Of a stretch of DNA of 64,000 nucleotides, positions 11,066 through 22,737 are shown one piece after another. The stretch comes from Coenobita brevimanus. Lineage: Eukaryota > Arthropoda > Malacostraca > Decapoda > Coenobitidae. The first letter of the stretch is position 1; each line of letters starts with the position of its first letter. Made by a program: the position numbers and the translations under genes. The stretch spans positions 26,891,563 through 26,955,562 of the forward strand of contig CM064632.1 in NCBI GenBank assembly GCA_032717465.1. The letters are read 5' to 3'. The notes beneath the pieces are model-generated. The model did no database searches and had not been told where the DNA came from. It saw only the letters and a list, made by a program, of their open reading frames with translations.

Positions 11066-11878
11066 AGGTGTAGTGTGGTGTGGGAGGAGGATTTTGTTTG
11101 GTCTGGTGTGAGGGTGGTATGGAGTGGTGTGGCTTCACTAAAGAATAAAAGTCTTTGGGAGCGAAGTAATGCACGTCCGAAAATCATTAAGGAGAAACAG
11201 AGAGAAACAGATGGAGAAAGCCCAACCTAGAGATGCTGCCACGTATCAAAAGAATATATTAGATGAGGAAATGCGGAAATTTGAATTAATATTGACACTT
11301 TCATGATCGGGAAAGCTTTGGTACTCACTCCATCTAACGAAGGAGGATTTTATTTTTCTGCAAGTAACTTATGAGGGCTCAGGAGAGTCAGTATTGAAAT
11401 GATTAGCCTTTGCATGGTCGAGACAACTCAGGTGTTTTACGGCAGCTAACACCAGACTTTGCTTACTTAAGAGTGAGTCATAGGAGCCTTAGAGGGCGGA
11501 GAGAAGATAGAAAATAAAACTCAGAGTAACAAAACATGTGTTAGTCTGATGATATAATGGAGTAGAGACTTGAAAATGAGAGGAATGTGAAGGAGGAGAA
11601 AGAGATGAAAATGAAAGGAAGTGGAGATAAAAAGGACTGGGGAAGCCGTGAAAAAATAAAGGGAAGAAGACTATACATGAGCTGATAAAACAGTGTCAGT
11701 GGATGAAGCGAAAATGGAAGTATAAAATGGAGAGGAACAGAGGGAGAAAAGTGGAAGTAAAAAAGAGGCGGGGAAAGACTGGACGAAAAGTTTGAGAGGC
11801 GAAGAAATATATGTAAAAGTGGAAGAGCTGAAAATGAAGATGAGGAAATGTATAGAAAGAATAATAGAGATGGAAAAA

Positions 11879-11881
<3 letters not shown>
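11066..11881. other. Unassigned DNA, purine-rich 3' half
   Basis: No gene signal. From about 11560 the plus strand becomes A/G-rich, leading into the GA microsatellite. Confidence 0.4.

Positions 11882-11939
<58 letters not shown>
11882..11939 (+). repeat. (GA)n microsatellite
   Basis: 58 bp uninterrupted GA dinucleotide. Confidence 0.95.
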
Positions 11940-11942
<3 letters not shown>

Positions 11943-12289
11943 GCAAGGAAAGACAAATGTGAGTCAAGCCTTAGTCCCGTATTAATTGAAGGAGACAAAT
12001 CGTTTCCCTTTCTTGCGGAACAATTTTTCGGCCAACCTATTTCTTGTCTGACCTCCCTTCCTTTCTCCCTCCCTGCACCGCCTCACTTTCTTTGTATTCA
12101 GTCACATTTTCTCTCAGCAGCTCATTCTTGCTTTCATAATCTCCTATTTACCCCATGCTTTCGTATAGCACTTCAGGAATAACACAACCAAATTTCTGCT
12201 CCACCATTTCTCCGTTCATTCAATCCTCTTCCCTGTTATTGGCTTTATCTTTTTTTTTTTAACACCTTTATCCCTCTTCTTATAACTTT

Positions 12290-12480
12290 TAAAGCTTAAA
12301 GTATGATAGAATCTGGGTTTTATTGTTCCTGTAACGACCTGACGATTTTGTTCAGCTTGGGAGAACCGCCTGGCACTGACGGGAAGAATGAAGACTAACC
12401 CCTCCTGTGCCAAAACCGTAACACTCAGGATCCAATAACTTGCTCTCAGCTGAATAAAATCAGCTGAGAATAGATTACTA
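12290..12480. repeat. Fragment of the window-wide 'AACCCCTTCAGT / TTCAGCTTAGGAGAG' dispersed repeat
   Basis: 'gacgattttgttcagcttgggagaacc' near 12340 and 'actaacccctcctgtgcc' near 12390 match the two landmark phrases that recur in many places in the window. Ancient and diverged. Confidence 0.4.
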
Positions 12481-12532
12481 GACTTGTTCCGATCATAGAT
12501 GGCGTGATAGTGAAAGTATTCTTGCATGTCGC

Positions 12533-12715
12533 TGGTTAAGTTCCCTAACGCCTTCCTAAGCTATTTATTTACTTATTACTCCTTATCGGCCTCCGTTGTG
12601 TCATTAAAATCATTCCAGTACCACCATTTTCAGGATGTTACAAGTTTATATTAACCAGTCTCATCCAGAAGTATATCGCTTAGGAAGAGATGCTAGGAAA
12701 CATTGTTAACCGATT
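12533..12715. mobile_element. Possible degraded family M MITE
   Basis: 'ggttaagttccctaacgccttcctaagc' near 12533-12560 and 'gcttaggaagagatgctaggaaac...gttaacc' near 12678-12712 form an inverted pair like the family M termini. The core is diverged. Confidence 0.4.
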
Positions 12716-12879
12716 AGAATATAGAACCGTAGGTCTGGTGTACTCCTGAATAAAATCGTCTGATGTAAATTTCAATAACACGGAAGACGCGACCACAAGC
12801 GGGTTAAGGCGAAACAAATATCGTCAGGAGAAAACAGAAATGAAACAAAATACAAATTACATTTTCGGGATACCTTGTT

Positions 12880-13330
12880 TTCTTCATTTTTTTTTTTTTT
12901 TTTTTTACACATTCCATTTTCGTCTGTATCCTCTTTCTCGGTTTTATTTTCGCTTCCTCCCTCTCTTAGGGTATTTTGTCTTTCTTTCTCCCTCCCTTGT
13001 TCGTCCTCGTCCTCCTCCTCTTCTCTGCCTTTCCGTCGCTCTTGTTGAATATATTGCTTTTTATTTTCCATTTCTTCCTTTATGACGTCTACTTTATCTC
13101 AGTCTTTTGTACTCATTTATCACGCACTCTTCCTTCCCCCTCACTACGTTCTCCACTCTTGCTCCTTCATTTATGTTATCTTTGTTCTTTGTCTTCACCC
13201 TGTTCTTTCCTTCACCTTTCTCGTTTGTTTTTCCCTCCCCTCGATGCTTTCTTATCTCCTCCTCCTCTTTCTTCTCCTCCACCCTCCCCCCCACCAACAT
13301 GCGAAGACCAGCTGGGTTCTCTGGATAGTA
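12880..13330 (+). repeat. Pyrimidine-rich tract
   Basis: T/C-rich plus strand (T run at about 12889-12906, then CTCCTC and TTTCTTTC variants). Several overlapping frames on both strands are composition artefacts. Confidence 0.65.
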
Positions 13331-13353
13331 AGAACTAAACTGATATTAATGGT

Positions 13354-13369
13354 GAGAGAGAGAGAGAGA

Positions 13370-13429
<60 letters not shown>
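13354..13429 (+). repeat. (GA)n microsatellite
   Basis: 76 bp GA with a single 'ggg' interruption near 13373. Confidence 0.95.
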
Positions 13430-13432
<3 letters not shown>

Positions 13433-14035
13433 TTCTTGGTAAAGATACTGAAAAAACAATGGAACAAAATGGCACTAATTAAAAAAGTGAAAGCAAATTG
13501 TGGTAAATCAAAGCATGGAAATTTTTGAGCGACTGAAATATAAGTGAGTAAAACATTTGCGTTGCGTGAGTAATTTGTCTCGTGATAGCAAGAATAAAAA
13601 AAGTTGATCATGCTATAAACGATGCAAGAGAATGTTTATAAATGCTTTGACGTGAGAAGTCTTTGCTGAGTTGAATAAAAACAATGGCCGTGGTCGGAAT
13701 TTTTCATCTACCAAAGATCCCTCAACCCTTTCAGCTTGATTGATGACCAGTTGTTTCATATTGGAGATGCTGATTTGAGTAGTAACCAAGGAGATTCGTA
13801 CCTGCCCCACAACTAAAACTCACTGAATATTATGCAATCATAACTTAGTATTTAGCATGGGAGAACAGCCCGATTATCCTGAATGCTAAAAAACCGTCTA
13901 TAATTACAATAGTCCGTGATGAGGAACAATACAGAAAAGAGGTCCTTGTTCTGGAAAAACCTAAATCAGAGAGGAATTAAGTGGAAAGTAGTTAATTGCT
14001 AAAGTAGTTGGGCTGGGCTGATTGTGACATGATGC
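13430..14035. other. Unassigned DNA
   Basis: AT-rich, non-repetitive sequence with no recognised gene or element. Confidence 0.4.
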
Positions 14036-15530
14036 AGTGTGGTGGTGGTGAGGTGGTGAGCGGTGAGTATGATGAGGGTGTGGTGACAATAGTAGGTAGT
14101 AAGTAATGAGGGCGTAGTGGCAGGTATGGTAGTGGGATACGGTTGCGGGAAGTTGTGGACATGCTCCCGCCCCTCTGTATTTGGGTGAGTGGCGATGACG
14201 GTTAGTGGTGGTGACGGTGAGTGGCGATGAGTGATGACAGCGAGTGATGAGTGATGACAATGAGTGATGAATGATGACAACGACTCTGCTGAGTGCTGCC
14301 AGCGAGTGACGAGTGATGACAGCTAGTGATGATTGATGACAGTGAGTGGTAAAGACAGTGAGCGGTGAAGACAGTGAGCGATGATGATACTAAGTGCTGA
14401 AGAGAGTGAGTGCTGAAGAGAGAGTGGTGATGACAGTGAGTGATGAGTGAGTGGTGATGATGATAATAGTGAGTGGTGATGAAGTGATGACTGAGAGTGA
14501 GTGGTAATGAAGTGATGATTATGAGTGGTGATGAAAGTGATGATAGTGACTGGTGATGAGTGATAGTGAGTATTGAGTGATGGTGAATAGTGAAGGAAGT
14601 CACGATAATGAATGGTGATGAGTGATGATAGTGAGATGTGGTGAAAGTGATTGTGAGTTGTAGTGAGTGGTAGTGAGTTGTGATGAAAGTGATAGTGAGT
14701 TTTAGTGAGTGGTAGTGAGTTGTGGTGAATATGATAGTGAGTTGTAGTGAAGGTGATGATGGTAATTGGTGATGAGTAATGATAATGATCGGCGATGAAA
14801 GTGATGATGATAATTCGTGATGAACGTGATGTCTGATTGGTGATGACAGTGAGTGGTGATAAAAATAATGCCAGTGAGGGGTGATGAGAGTGATGTATGG
14901 TGATGATAGTGATTGGTGATGAAAGTGATGACTGGTTGGTGATAACTGAATGGCAATGATAGTGATATGAGGAAAGTGATGACTGATTGGTGATTAGTAA
15001 TGACAGTGAGTGGTGATAGTCAGTTGCAATGACAGTGATGACTGAATGATGATAGCAGTGAATGGTAATGGCAGTGAAGACATTGATTGGTTGATGACTC
15101 TGATGACGATGGTAATGGCAGTGAGTAATGATGACAGTGATTTGTGATGACTGTCAGTAGTCATGACACTGATGCCAGTGAAGTGATAATGGTGATGACC
15201 GTGAGTGATGATGTTAGTGAGTGGTGATGAGTGATGGTAGTGAGTGGTGGTGAATGATGATCGTGAATGGTGATGAATGATGGCAGCGAGTGGTGATGAG
15301 TGATGGTAGTGAGTGGTGATGATTGATGGTAGTGAGTGGAGATGAGTGATGGCAGTGAAGGTAATGACTGTTGACAGTGAGTGGTGATAGTGAGTGGTGG
15401 TGATGAATGAATGATGTGAGTAATGGTGACAGTGAATGTTGATAGTGATAACGGTGAGTGGTGATGACAGTAAGTGGTAGTGACAGTGAGTGGTGATGAC
15501 AGTGAATGGTGATGACAGATGACGTTCCTG
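14036..15530 (+). repeat. 1.5 kb degenerate minisatellite, GTGATGACAGTGAGTG type
   Basis: Almost the whole 1.5 kb is built from 'gtgatgacagtgagtggtgatgag' variants with strong strand asymmetry (G/A/T-rich plus strand, few C). Units are about 8-24 bp and very diverged, suggesting an old array. The His/Ser/Thr-rich frames on the minus strand are translations of it. Confidence 0.85.
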
Positions 15531-15578
15531 ATCTCAGTGGATTTCTCTAATGGTCTCGCCAGAATCCCAAAGTCCTGC

Positions 15579-15581
<3 letters not shown>

Positions 15582-15611
<30 letters not shown>
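15582..15611 (+). repeat. (CT)n microsatellite
   Basis: 30 bp uninterrupted CT. Confidence 0.9.
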
Positions 15612-15615
<4 letters not shown>

Positions 15616-15965
15616 TTTATTTTTCATATTTTCTTCCATCTCACCTTCCATTAACATCAGCCTCCTATATCCAACCCTTAGAATATTATCGTCAAACTTT
15701 AACTAGAATATAAAGCTTGAATTGTCACGTCCATTCGATAAAACGCTAGATATATTTCTTCCGTGTGATATAATACGGGATTGTTTGGAATATGATACAG
15801 TTAATAGAACCAGTAGTCCCATTCCCTGGCCTCTATGACTTAGTAACATAGATTGGTGTTGTCTGTAAATGAATAGGGGATGGTTTCTTTGACTCACTCA
15901 TCTGTATTAAATCGATTGTTGATTACGGGAATACGAGTAAAAAGAGAAGACGCAACCGCGAGGGA

Positions 15966-17148
15966 CTTACCGCCGTAGTCTTAAACTGTGGGAAAGCGTT
16001 CACCTTGCCCTATCCGCATCTTTTGGTAGTCTTAAAGCACGAAAGGGAGAGCGTTCCCCGGTGAACGGGAGAGGATTACCACAGCGTAGTACTGGAATCC
16101 GCGGGGGGTCTCGTTGCACCCCTTCGCATGCCCCGTCGTCATATTATAGCAGCCTTGTGCAAAGAAAACTATGTAGAATTTGTAGGACCCTATGGTGTAT
16201 GTGATAGGAATTTTAATTTAATGATAAAAACATCGTGTAAAGAAAAAATACGCTTTTAATATTTTTATCATTTTAAAAGACTTCACCACTTCTCCGGGGA
16301 TGGTTAATTTACGAGGAGACGAAAACAAAGATGAGATACTGTATCTACTTCCATTTTATTTCTCAATATTTCTACCAAGCTGTTTATCAGATATGGTGCA
16401 TGATACTTTTATAATTAGTTTGATAAGTACGTGAAATAATTCCTACAATATAGAATGGCCGAGTACTACCTAAACAGACGACTAGTGCAAAGCCAGTTGG
16501 TTTGAATTACAAAGTCTCATGTTTGCGTTCGGTGAGCTTTTACTAGTCCGCACTATTTTGTTTTGGTTTGGCAATATATTTTTCTGGTGTATTTTGGTGT
16601 GATCTGAACGAATTTGGCTTTTATTTTCGGTGTTCATGATTGGTTTTCAAATTAACCCCCCACCCCGTGTCTTGGGGGGTGGGATTTCGGGGTTCTAGGT
16701 GAGAAGAATGGCAAAAGCAAGCATTTGGGGCAGAAATATAGTCAAAATCGGTATGACCAGCCAAGGCGTATTCGTAGGGTTATTACTGACTGCATGAATC
16801 CCTTTGAAGCTATGTCTGACACCGAATTTTTCCTGCGGCACAGTATCTCCAAATCCTGTATGCATACTCCTATATAGAGTATTTAAGAACAAATGCCAAT
16901 CTTTAATAAGTGAAGAGGTAAGACTTGCAATCATTAATAGATTATATTGTGTGTGAATCTTAGAAACTGTCACATGTATTTTGAATTTTAAAATTAATCA
17001 CTGTTACCAACTCTCTGCCGCGCCTACCCGCACGAAGGGGTGCGCTCTCCCGCTTTCAAGATTACCACTTACGTTGAAGGTGTGAGCTTCCACCTCGAGT
17101 GGGATGCGGGAAGGGTAACCCCTGCCCTCAGTTTCAAGACTACGGGCG
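15966..17148. mobile_element. Structure bounded by GC-rich inverted repeats
   Basis: A GC-rich block at about 15972-16090 (landmarks 'ccgtagtctt', 'tccgcatc', 'gggagagcg') has an inverted homologue at about 17022-17146, read on the minus strand as 'ccgtagtcttgaaactg', 'cccgcatccc', 'gggagagcgca'. Each block is itself a dimer of two roughly 65 bp half-units that begin with 'gta(g/a)tctt(g)aaa'. The 0.9 kb between them is AT-rich with no coding signal. This could be a foldback element or two inverted satellite monomers. Confidence 0.55.
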
Positions 17149-17377
17149 TTAGGCCCGTATTCGCGTCGGGTAAGGAGGCTCCCTAACACCTCTTCTTAGC
17201 GATTTATTCTTTGATATGGTTGGTTTAATATCCTTTTGTACGTTATGTATGTAACGTGAAGCTATATGAGAAGAGTTTACAATACACAGAAGAGGACTGG
17301 AAGGTGAAATAAGCAAAATGAATTGCTAAAGAAACGGTGTTAGGGAGCTTCCTTAACCGACGTGACTACTGCCCTAA
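17149..17377. mobile_element. MITE-like element, family M, copy 3
   Basis: The left end 'ttaggcccgtattcgcgtcgg' then TAAGGAGGCTCCCTAACACC is matched in inverse at the right end (about 17336-17377: GGTGTTAGGGAGCTTCCTTA ... 'actactgccctaa'). The TIRs are about 42 bp. The core resembles copies 1 and 2. It starts directly at the end of the GC-rich inverted block, so one may have inserted next to or into the other. Confidence 0.75.
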
Positions 17378-17513
17378 TGTCAGATTGTAGCTTTACTTTT
17401 GTGACTGGTTTTAAAATCTAAAATAATTTATCATTAGTTATTAATTATTTGTTTTTGTTAATATTTTTGTTAATCCATTTTCTGCCAATTGATACACTTG
17501 GCTATCTTATTTA

Positions 17514-18125
17514 GGCAGAAGTCCTAGCAGTCAATGTTTAAATCTAAGAAGTCCTAGCAGTCAGTGTTTAAATCTAAGAAGTCCTAGCAGTCAGTGTTTA
17601 AATCTAAGAAGTCCTAGCAGTCAGTGTTTAAATCTAAGAAGTCCTAGCAGTCAGTGTTTAAATCTAAGAAGTCCTAGCTGTCAGTGTTAAAATCTAAGAA
17701 GCACTAGCTATCAGTGTTTAAATCTACGAAGTCCTAGCTGCCTATATTAAAATCAATGAAGTCCTAGAAGTCAGTGTTTAAATCTAAGAAGTCCAAGCTG
17801 TCAATGTTTAAATGTAAAAAGTCGTAGCAGTCATTGTTTAAATCTATGAAGTCTTTGCAGTCAGTGTTTAAATCTAGGAAGTCCTAGCTATCGGTTTAAG
17901 AAGTCCTAGCTATCGGTTTAAGAAGTCCTAGCTATCGGTTTAAGAAGTCCTAGCTGTCAGTTTAAGAAGTCCTAGCTGTCAGTTTAAGAAGTCCTAGCTG
18001 TCAGTTTAAGAAGTCCTAGCTGTCAGTTTAAGAAGTCCTAGCTGTCAGTTTAAGAAGTCCTAGCTGTCGGTTTAAGAAGTCCTAACTGTCAGTTTAAGAA
18101 GTCGTAGCTGTCAAAGTTTAAATCT
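17514..18125 (+). repeat. Satellite array changing from a 30 bp to a 22 bp unit
   Basis: 17514-17880 is about twelve copies of a 30 bp unit (GAAGTCCTAGCAGTCAGTG followed by TTTAAATCTAA). The first five or six are almost identical and later ones are diverged. From about 17876 to 18115 the array continues as about eleven copies of a 22 bp unit (GTCCTAGCTGTCAGTTTAAG + AA), equal to the 30-mer with an 8 bp internal deletion. Confidence 0.95.
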
Positions 18126-18499
18126 AATTCGAGCACCCATTTTGCTGGCTTTGATTCACCAGGGAAATCAACTTAAGTTACTTCAGGATTATGTTATTCC
18201 TTTGAGTGAAACTCTAGCTTTAAAAATAATGTTAAAGGTATGGACATTGAAAGGTGCAGCAAATTATGTCAGATTTACTTTTACTTTCCGAGTGACTGAC
18301 TGTGTAGTTAGTCTAGCATTATCTTTTTATTGTGATCTTTATATGTGCAAACCCCACAGTAGATGCTCAGTTTATTTTCTGTTTCGTTCTTTCCACCAAA
18401 CAGATGTCAAACTAGGGGTCATGCCCTTATTTTCACCATTACAGTTCAGACATAGTACATTTGTTCCTTGGGCAGATATAGACAAACGGCTTTCTCTTG

Positions 18500-18533
<34 letters not shown>

Positions 18534-20124
18534 CTAATGAAGGATTTTATGCAACTAGCGGCTAAACCATGCACCATTTCGTATATTTAGCGAAGTGCAT
18601 GAGTTGTGGGAACACAAATCCACAGAGTTAACCAACTTTTGCGAGGAGTCAGAGTGCTGGAGACTACGAGTATTGTGGTGACCATCCGCCATCCCCCATC
18701 CCCTTAGCAATGTTGGCCATGTTTAATTGGTGAATTGTGTCTGTTATAGTGTAATTAGACGTAATTATGTAAATCAGCCAGTCAGTTATAAGCAGAGATA
18801 ACATAGGGGCTTTGATTTCGTCTGATTAATTAATTCCGTCTGATTAATTAAGAACAGCATCAGCCACCAGTAGTCAGTTCCAAGGAGGCCTAAGATATGG
18901 CTGATGATAATGTAATAGCGTGCTACTGACATTTACTCCTTCACTACGAGGCTGTCTACGAGGGATACTGTAGTGGAGAGAAAGAAGAATAGTGGCCTTC
19001 CTACCCTATGCCTTTCCACTTTTTCCATTGCCTTACTCTTGTCCACTATATCCACTAGTCCCTTTCCATATGCCCCAGAAGCTTGAGTTTAGTATTATAT
19101 GGAAGCTTAACGAACGCTACTGGGGTACGAGTTAATGTGGATATACATGGCAATGAAGAAAGCCAGAAAGAGAGAAATGCAAGGAATAGAAAGAGAGGAA
19201 ACTGTGAAGGGGACAATAGGAAAGGCATGTGATTAAAGAGAAGAAAGTGAAAAGAAGAATTTGAGGTGGAAAATGAGAGGGTAGTGAAAGGAGAGGAGTG
19301 TACGGGAGATGGAAGGTAGAAAAAATGAACTATTGGGAATCAAGAGTGAAAAGAGAGGAGTTAAATGTGAGAGCTTCTGAGTAATATGAATGATAATGAG
19401 ATTCACGAGGAGGATAATGAGAGGAGACTTTGAGAAGAGTGTGAGAGAGAAAAGGGGTAATGGTTTTAAGGAAGAAAAGAAAAGAAAAGAAAAAAAGATT
19501 ATCGGCATGTTCACTGCTTTTCCATATGGCTTCACTAACTTGTCATAAAACCACCACCACCCCTATTACCATGTGAAATTTCTTAACGTACAAAAACAGA
19601 TGATGGACATGAGTTCCAAAGTGTCAGGGACGTGTAGGGATCGCTGGGGATCGGTCTTTTGGTGGTGTGTCATGGCTGGATTAATGGGCCTCCGAAACGG
19701 ACTTTGTAGCCTACGTCCAGAGTCTGATGCAGAAAAAACAAATCTAGGGATAGTAATAAGATAAGAAAAGACGTCCTGTTACTGAAACTTTCGTAGGTAA
19801 GATGCATCCTTCATTAATCCTTTCATTCTTAAAGATCCTAAGTGGCAATAGAATCGTCTAGTAGTTGCAGGATTAAAATGAAAACTCAGTTGAATTTCAG
19901 GAGCTAATGGAAGCAGTTTCAAACCCCCTCGCTATCATAAACCCTTCGTAACCGAATAAAATAATTAGGGAGGAGCAGTGTAGAATTAGCGTTATCATTG
20001 TAGTATTGTATAGATTATGTCATGACGTTTTTTTCATGCAGTGACTTCAGCGCGAGCCGGCATGAATTACTCTTTACCAGTTGAGCCTATACTGATTTGT
20101 ATAGCATGGCCCAAGTTTTCTTCC
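18126..20124. other. Unassigned 2 kb region
   Basis: No gene recognised. Contains a (TTA)n run at 18508-18532, a short direct repeat 'gtctgattaatta' (18819-18850) and a purine-rich stretch at 19150-19500. A 131-codon frame at 18142-18537 (+) ends in the TTA repeat (poly-Tyr) and has no recognisable domain. Confidence 0.4.
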
Positions 20125-20420
20125 TTTTGGGGCTTATTTCACGTAGGTCATTGGCAGAAAAAGTCAGTGCTACGGCACTGCACCCTTCTTATAGCACTTC
20201 TTGCACTTCTTGATGACTAGCACCGTATTTGGGTGTCTGTTTATTGCTACAACGCGGCATTCAAGGTGGACAGATGGCAATTTTACTCCAACTTTTGGCA
20301 ACATTGGTAACCCAGTCATCTTTCGTCTAGCTGTTTCAGTCTCTTACACAGTTACGGGCAAACAAACTCTGCATCTTATAAATAATTGTTTCACCCTTTC
20401 ACGTCGAGGACAGGGATGCC
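20125..20420 (+). repeat. Dispersed repeat family X, copy 1
   Basis: Shares landmarks in order with copies at 48345-48525 and 58230-58400: 'cacgtag.tca.tggcagaaaaag', 'cttcttg.tgac.agcat/accgt', and '..cattcaaggtggacagatggca'. Low identity, so an old family. Confidence 0.55.
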
Positions 20421-20536
20421 ATCTTGTGGTGTCATCAGTATAATAGGGCAACTCCGCTACCCGGGTATACAAACGCCCATCTTATCCCCCAAAAGAAGAA
20501 TCAGTCTGCAGTCTTCCGGGTTCACGTTCACTCATT

Positions 20537-20700
20537 TAACCCCTTCAGTGTGACGTATTTTTAGAATGGTCGTGGTACCTTCAGACGATTTTCTTTTTTT
20601 CAGCTTTGGGATAGGAATCAGGTGGTGAAGGATTATTAGAGGATTGCTTTTAACCCCGTCACTGCAAACAGTTTCCCCAAAGTGAACACAATTGTCTAGA
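20537..20700. repeat. Window-wide dispersed repeat fragment
   Basis: 'taaccccttcagtgtgacg' at 20537 and a second landmark 'taaccccgtcactgcaa' at 20651 flank a 'gacgattttctttttttcagctttgggatagg' phrase near 20585. Confidence 0.45.
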
Positions 20701-20814
20701 AGTAGTAAAGAAAATTTATGGCATCGGATTAAAGGGGTTGTTTTATTCTTGCATTTTCCAGACGCTTGTACTTATTATCTGTGTTCTTTACCTTGAATAA
20801 TTGCATTACTCCTT

Positions 20815-21015
20815 GAGCCGGTGATGGAGAGGGACGCCTTAATGTGGTGGCACCGATACAACCGGGCTGTTCAACTGCTCAGTTGTTACAAAAACCCTCC
20901 AACTACTTCCCTATCTTCCAACGGAGGATGGTTGACCGCAGGTGGAGGGAAGCTTAATCCTGCTGTCCACTGAGTTCGAGTTTCAGATGAGCCTGGGGTT
21001 GCAACCACTGCTATA
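20815..21015 (+). repeat. SINE-like dispersed repeat family Y, copy 1
   Basis: About 190 bp matching 31735-31935: 'ggagaggg..gcctt.atgtggtggca', 'ccgata.aaccg.gc', 'ctacttccctatc', 'aggatggt.gac', 'tccactgagttc..atttcag.tgacctggggctacaac'. Same orientation in both. Copy 2 has an A/CAA-rich 3' tail, suggesting retroposition. Confidence 0.6.
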
Positions 21016-21189
21016 ATTCACTCACTTTATCCATCAAACACCAAATAATAACGTTGCTAAATAAAATACTTAATTAGTTTTCGAATGGTCTCTGACACAG
21101 TTTCTCGTGGAACAAATATAATTGTTTATCATTCATGTGCTGTATGTCTGTTCAACACCGCGCAGGAGAGATAATCATTGCATTCATTC

Positions 21190-21890
21190 ATTCTTGTCCT
21201 TTCTTTCTCCTCTATAAAATCTTCCCATTTCTCTTCGCAGTTTCCTCTTTCCTCTCCTGAAATGTTTCTTCATACTCTTCCCCACACCTCCTCCATCCAT
21301 TACTTCCTCTTCCTCCCACATCCTCATACCTCTCAATTACTCTCGCTCCCCACTCTCCTCTTCCTACCTTTCAATTCCTCCTTCCTCTCCTCATCCTCTC
21401 ATCTGCTCTTCCCCATCCCACTCTTCCTTTCTGTCACTTTCCTTCCATTCTCACCGCTTCTCATCTTCCCTTCCTCTCCTCTTCGTCTCACCTCCCCTTC
21501 CTCTCACCTTCTCTTTCTCTCTCTCTTCCTCTCACCCCCTCTTCGTCTCACCTCCTCTTCCTCTCTTTCCTCGTCTCACCTCCTCTTCCTCCCTCTTCGT
21601 CTCACCTCCTCTTCCTCTCTCTCCTCGTCTCACCCCCACTTCCTCCCTCTTCGTCTCACCTCCTCTTCCTCTCTCTCTTCGTCTCACCTCCTCTTCCTCT
21701 TTCTCTTCATCTCACCTCCTCTTCCTCTCTTCGTCTCACCTCCCTTTCCTCTGTCTCTCTTCGTCTCACCCCCTCTCATCTTCTCATCCCCTCCTGTCGT
21801 CTTCGTCTCACCCCCTCTCATCTTCTCATCCCCTCCTGTCGTCTTCGTCTCACCTCATCCATTCTCTCCACTTCCTGTCTTTCAGTCACC
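21190..21890 (+). repeat. Pyrimidine-rich minisatellite (CTCTTCGTCTCACCTCCTCTTC units)
   Basis: From about 21470 the unit 'cctcttcctctctcttcgtctca' of roughly 27-33 bp repeats about a dozen times. The final two units ('ccctctcatcttctcatcccctcctgtcgt') are nearly identical. The 262-codon Ser/Pro/Leu frame is its translation. Confidence 0.8.
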
Positions 21891-22640
21891 CTTTTTCTCA
21901 GAGCCAGACAAGGGCGAAAAAGTCTCTGCTTGTTCCCTGATTTCCACCCTGTTGAGATATTACTGACAGGACGCAGGACACAGCGGACGAGGCGGAACTG
22001 GTTGAGTGAATGGGAGTTTAGTATGGAATAAGATTTTGGAAGACGAATAGCCTACCTGTATTCGTATTTATCTGTTGTACTTTTTCTTATCTGTTAGCAT
22101 CTTTATAGAATATCTTTCTCTTTATATGTCTAACCGTATCTCTTTGGTGACATGGAGGTAGAGGTTCAGTGTTAGAGCCGAATGTTGTGTAAGATGTTGA
22201 AAATAGTAGAGAGGGGTTATTTGTGGGTTAGTTCATGATATTTCCCGAAGATTGCTACTTTATGTCAATACATGTATTTGTTTACATTTGCAGCTCATGA
22301 AACATTCGAATCGAACTTGAGTCGCATCGTTACCGAGTTCAGTGCCAGATAAAACATATGCCTGCATTGGAAAAGTTGTTTGGGGTGTTGGGTGGTTGTG
22401 ATGGATACTCACCCGTCTTCTTGCACTTTTGAGGCAAAACTATCATTTCAGAAAATGAGAAAAGCGGCTCTAGTTACCAGTCCCAAGTACTACATACATG
22501 CTGTTTTGAGGTCAAGTCACGTATTATCTGTTAAACATATAAAAATGTTTGGGAGAACATTCCGTTTTTTTTTTTTTTTTTTTTTTTTTTTCCGAAAAAC
22601 AAGTCATTCGCTGTTTAAGCGTAAATGTTTTTCAGTGTAT
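21891..22640. other. Unassigned DNA with a T run
   Basis: No gene recognised. T homopolymer of about 27 bases at 22565-22591. Confidence 0.4.
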
Positions 22641-22737
22641 ACCTGTCTGTCTGTATCAGTCTACAGTATAATATCCATCTGTCTATATCCGTATCTGTTT
22701 GTCTGTATAATTAGCCTATCCATCTGTCAGTCAGTCT

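Noticed and set aside
15966..16150. Ribosomal RNA or snRNA gene in the GC-rich block
   Set aside because: No match to remembered 5S, 5.8S, 18S, 28S or U-snRNA landmarks. The block has a dimeric repeat structure and an inverted copy nearby.
17514..18125. CRISPR-like regularly spaced repeat
   Set aside because: Units are directly contiguous 30-mers and 22-mers with no unique spacers, and the genome is eukaryotic. It is a satellite.
18142..18537. 131-residue protein with poly-Tyr C-terminus
   Set aside because: The tail is the (TTA)n/(TAT)n repeat and the rest has no recognisable domain or splice context.
21178..21966. 262-residue Ser/Pro-rich secreted protein
   Set aside because: It is a translation of a CTCTTCGTCTCACC-type minisatellite. 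Unit lengths do not preserve frame.
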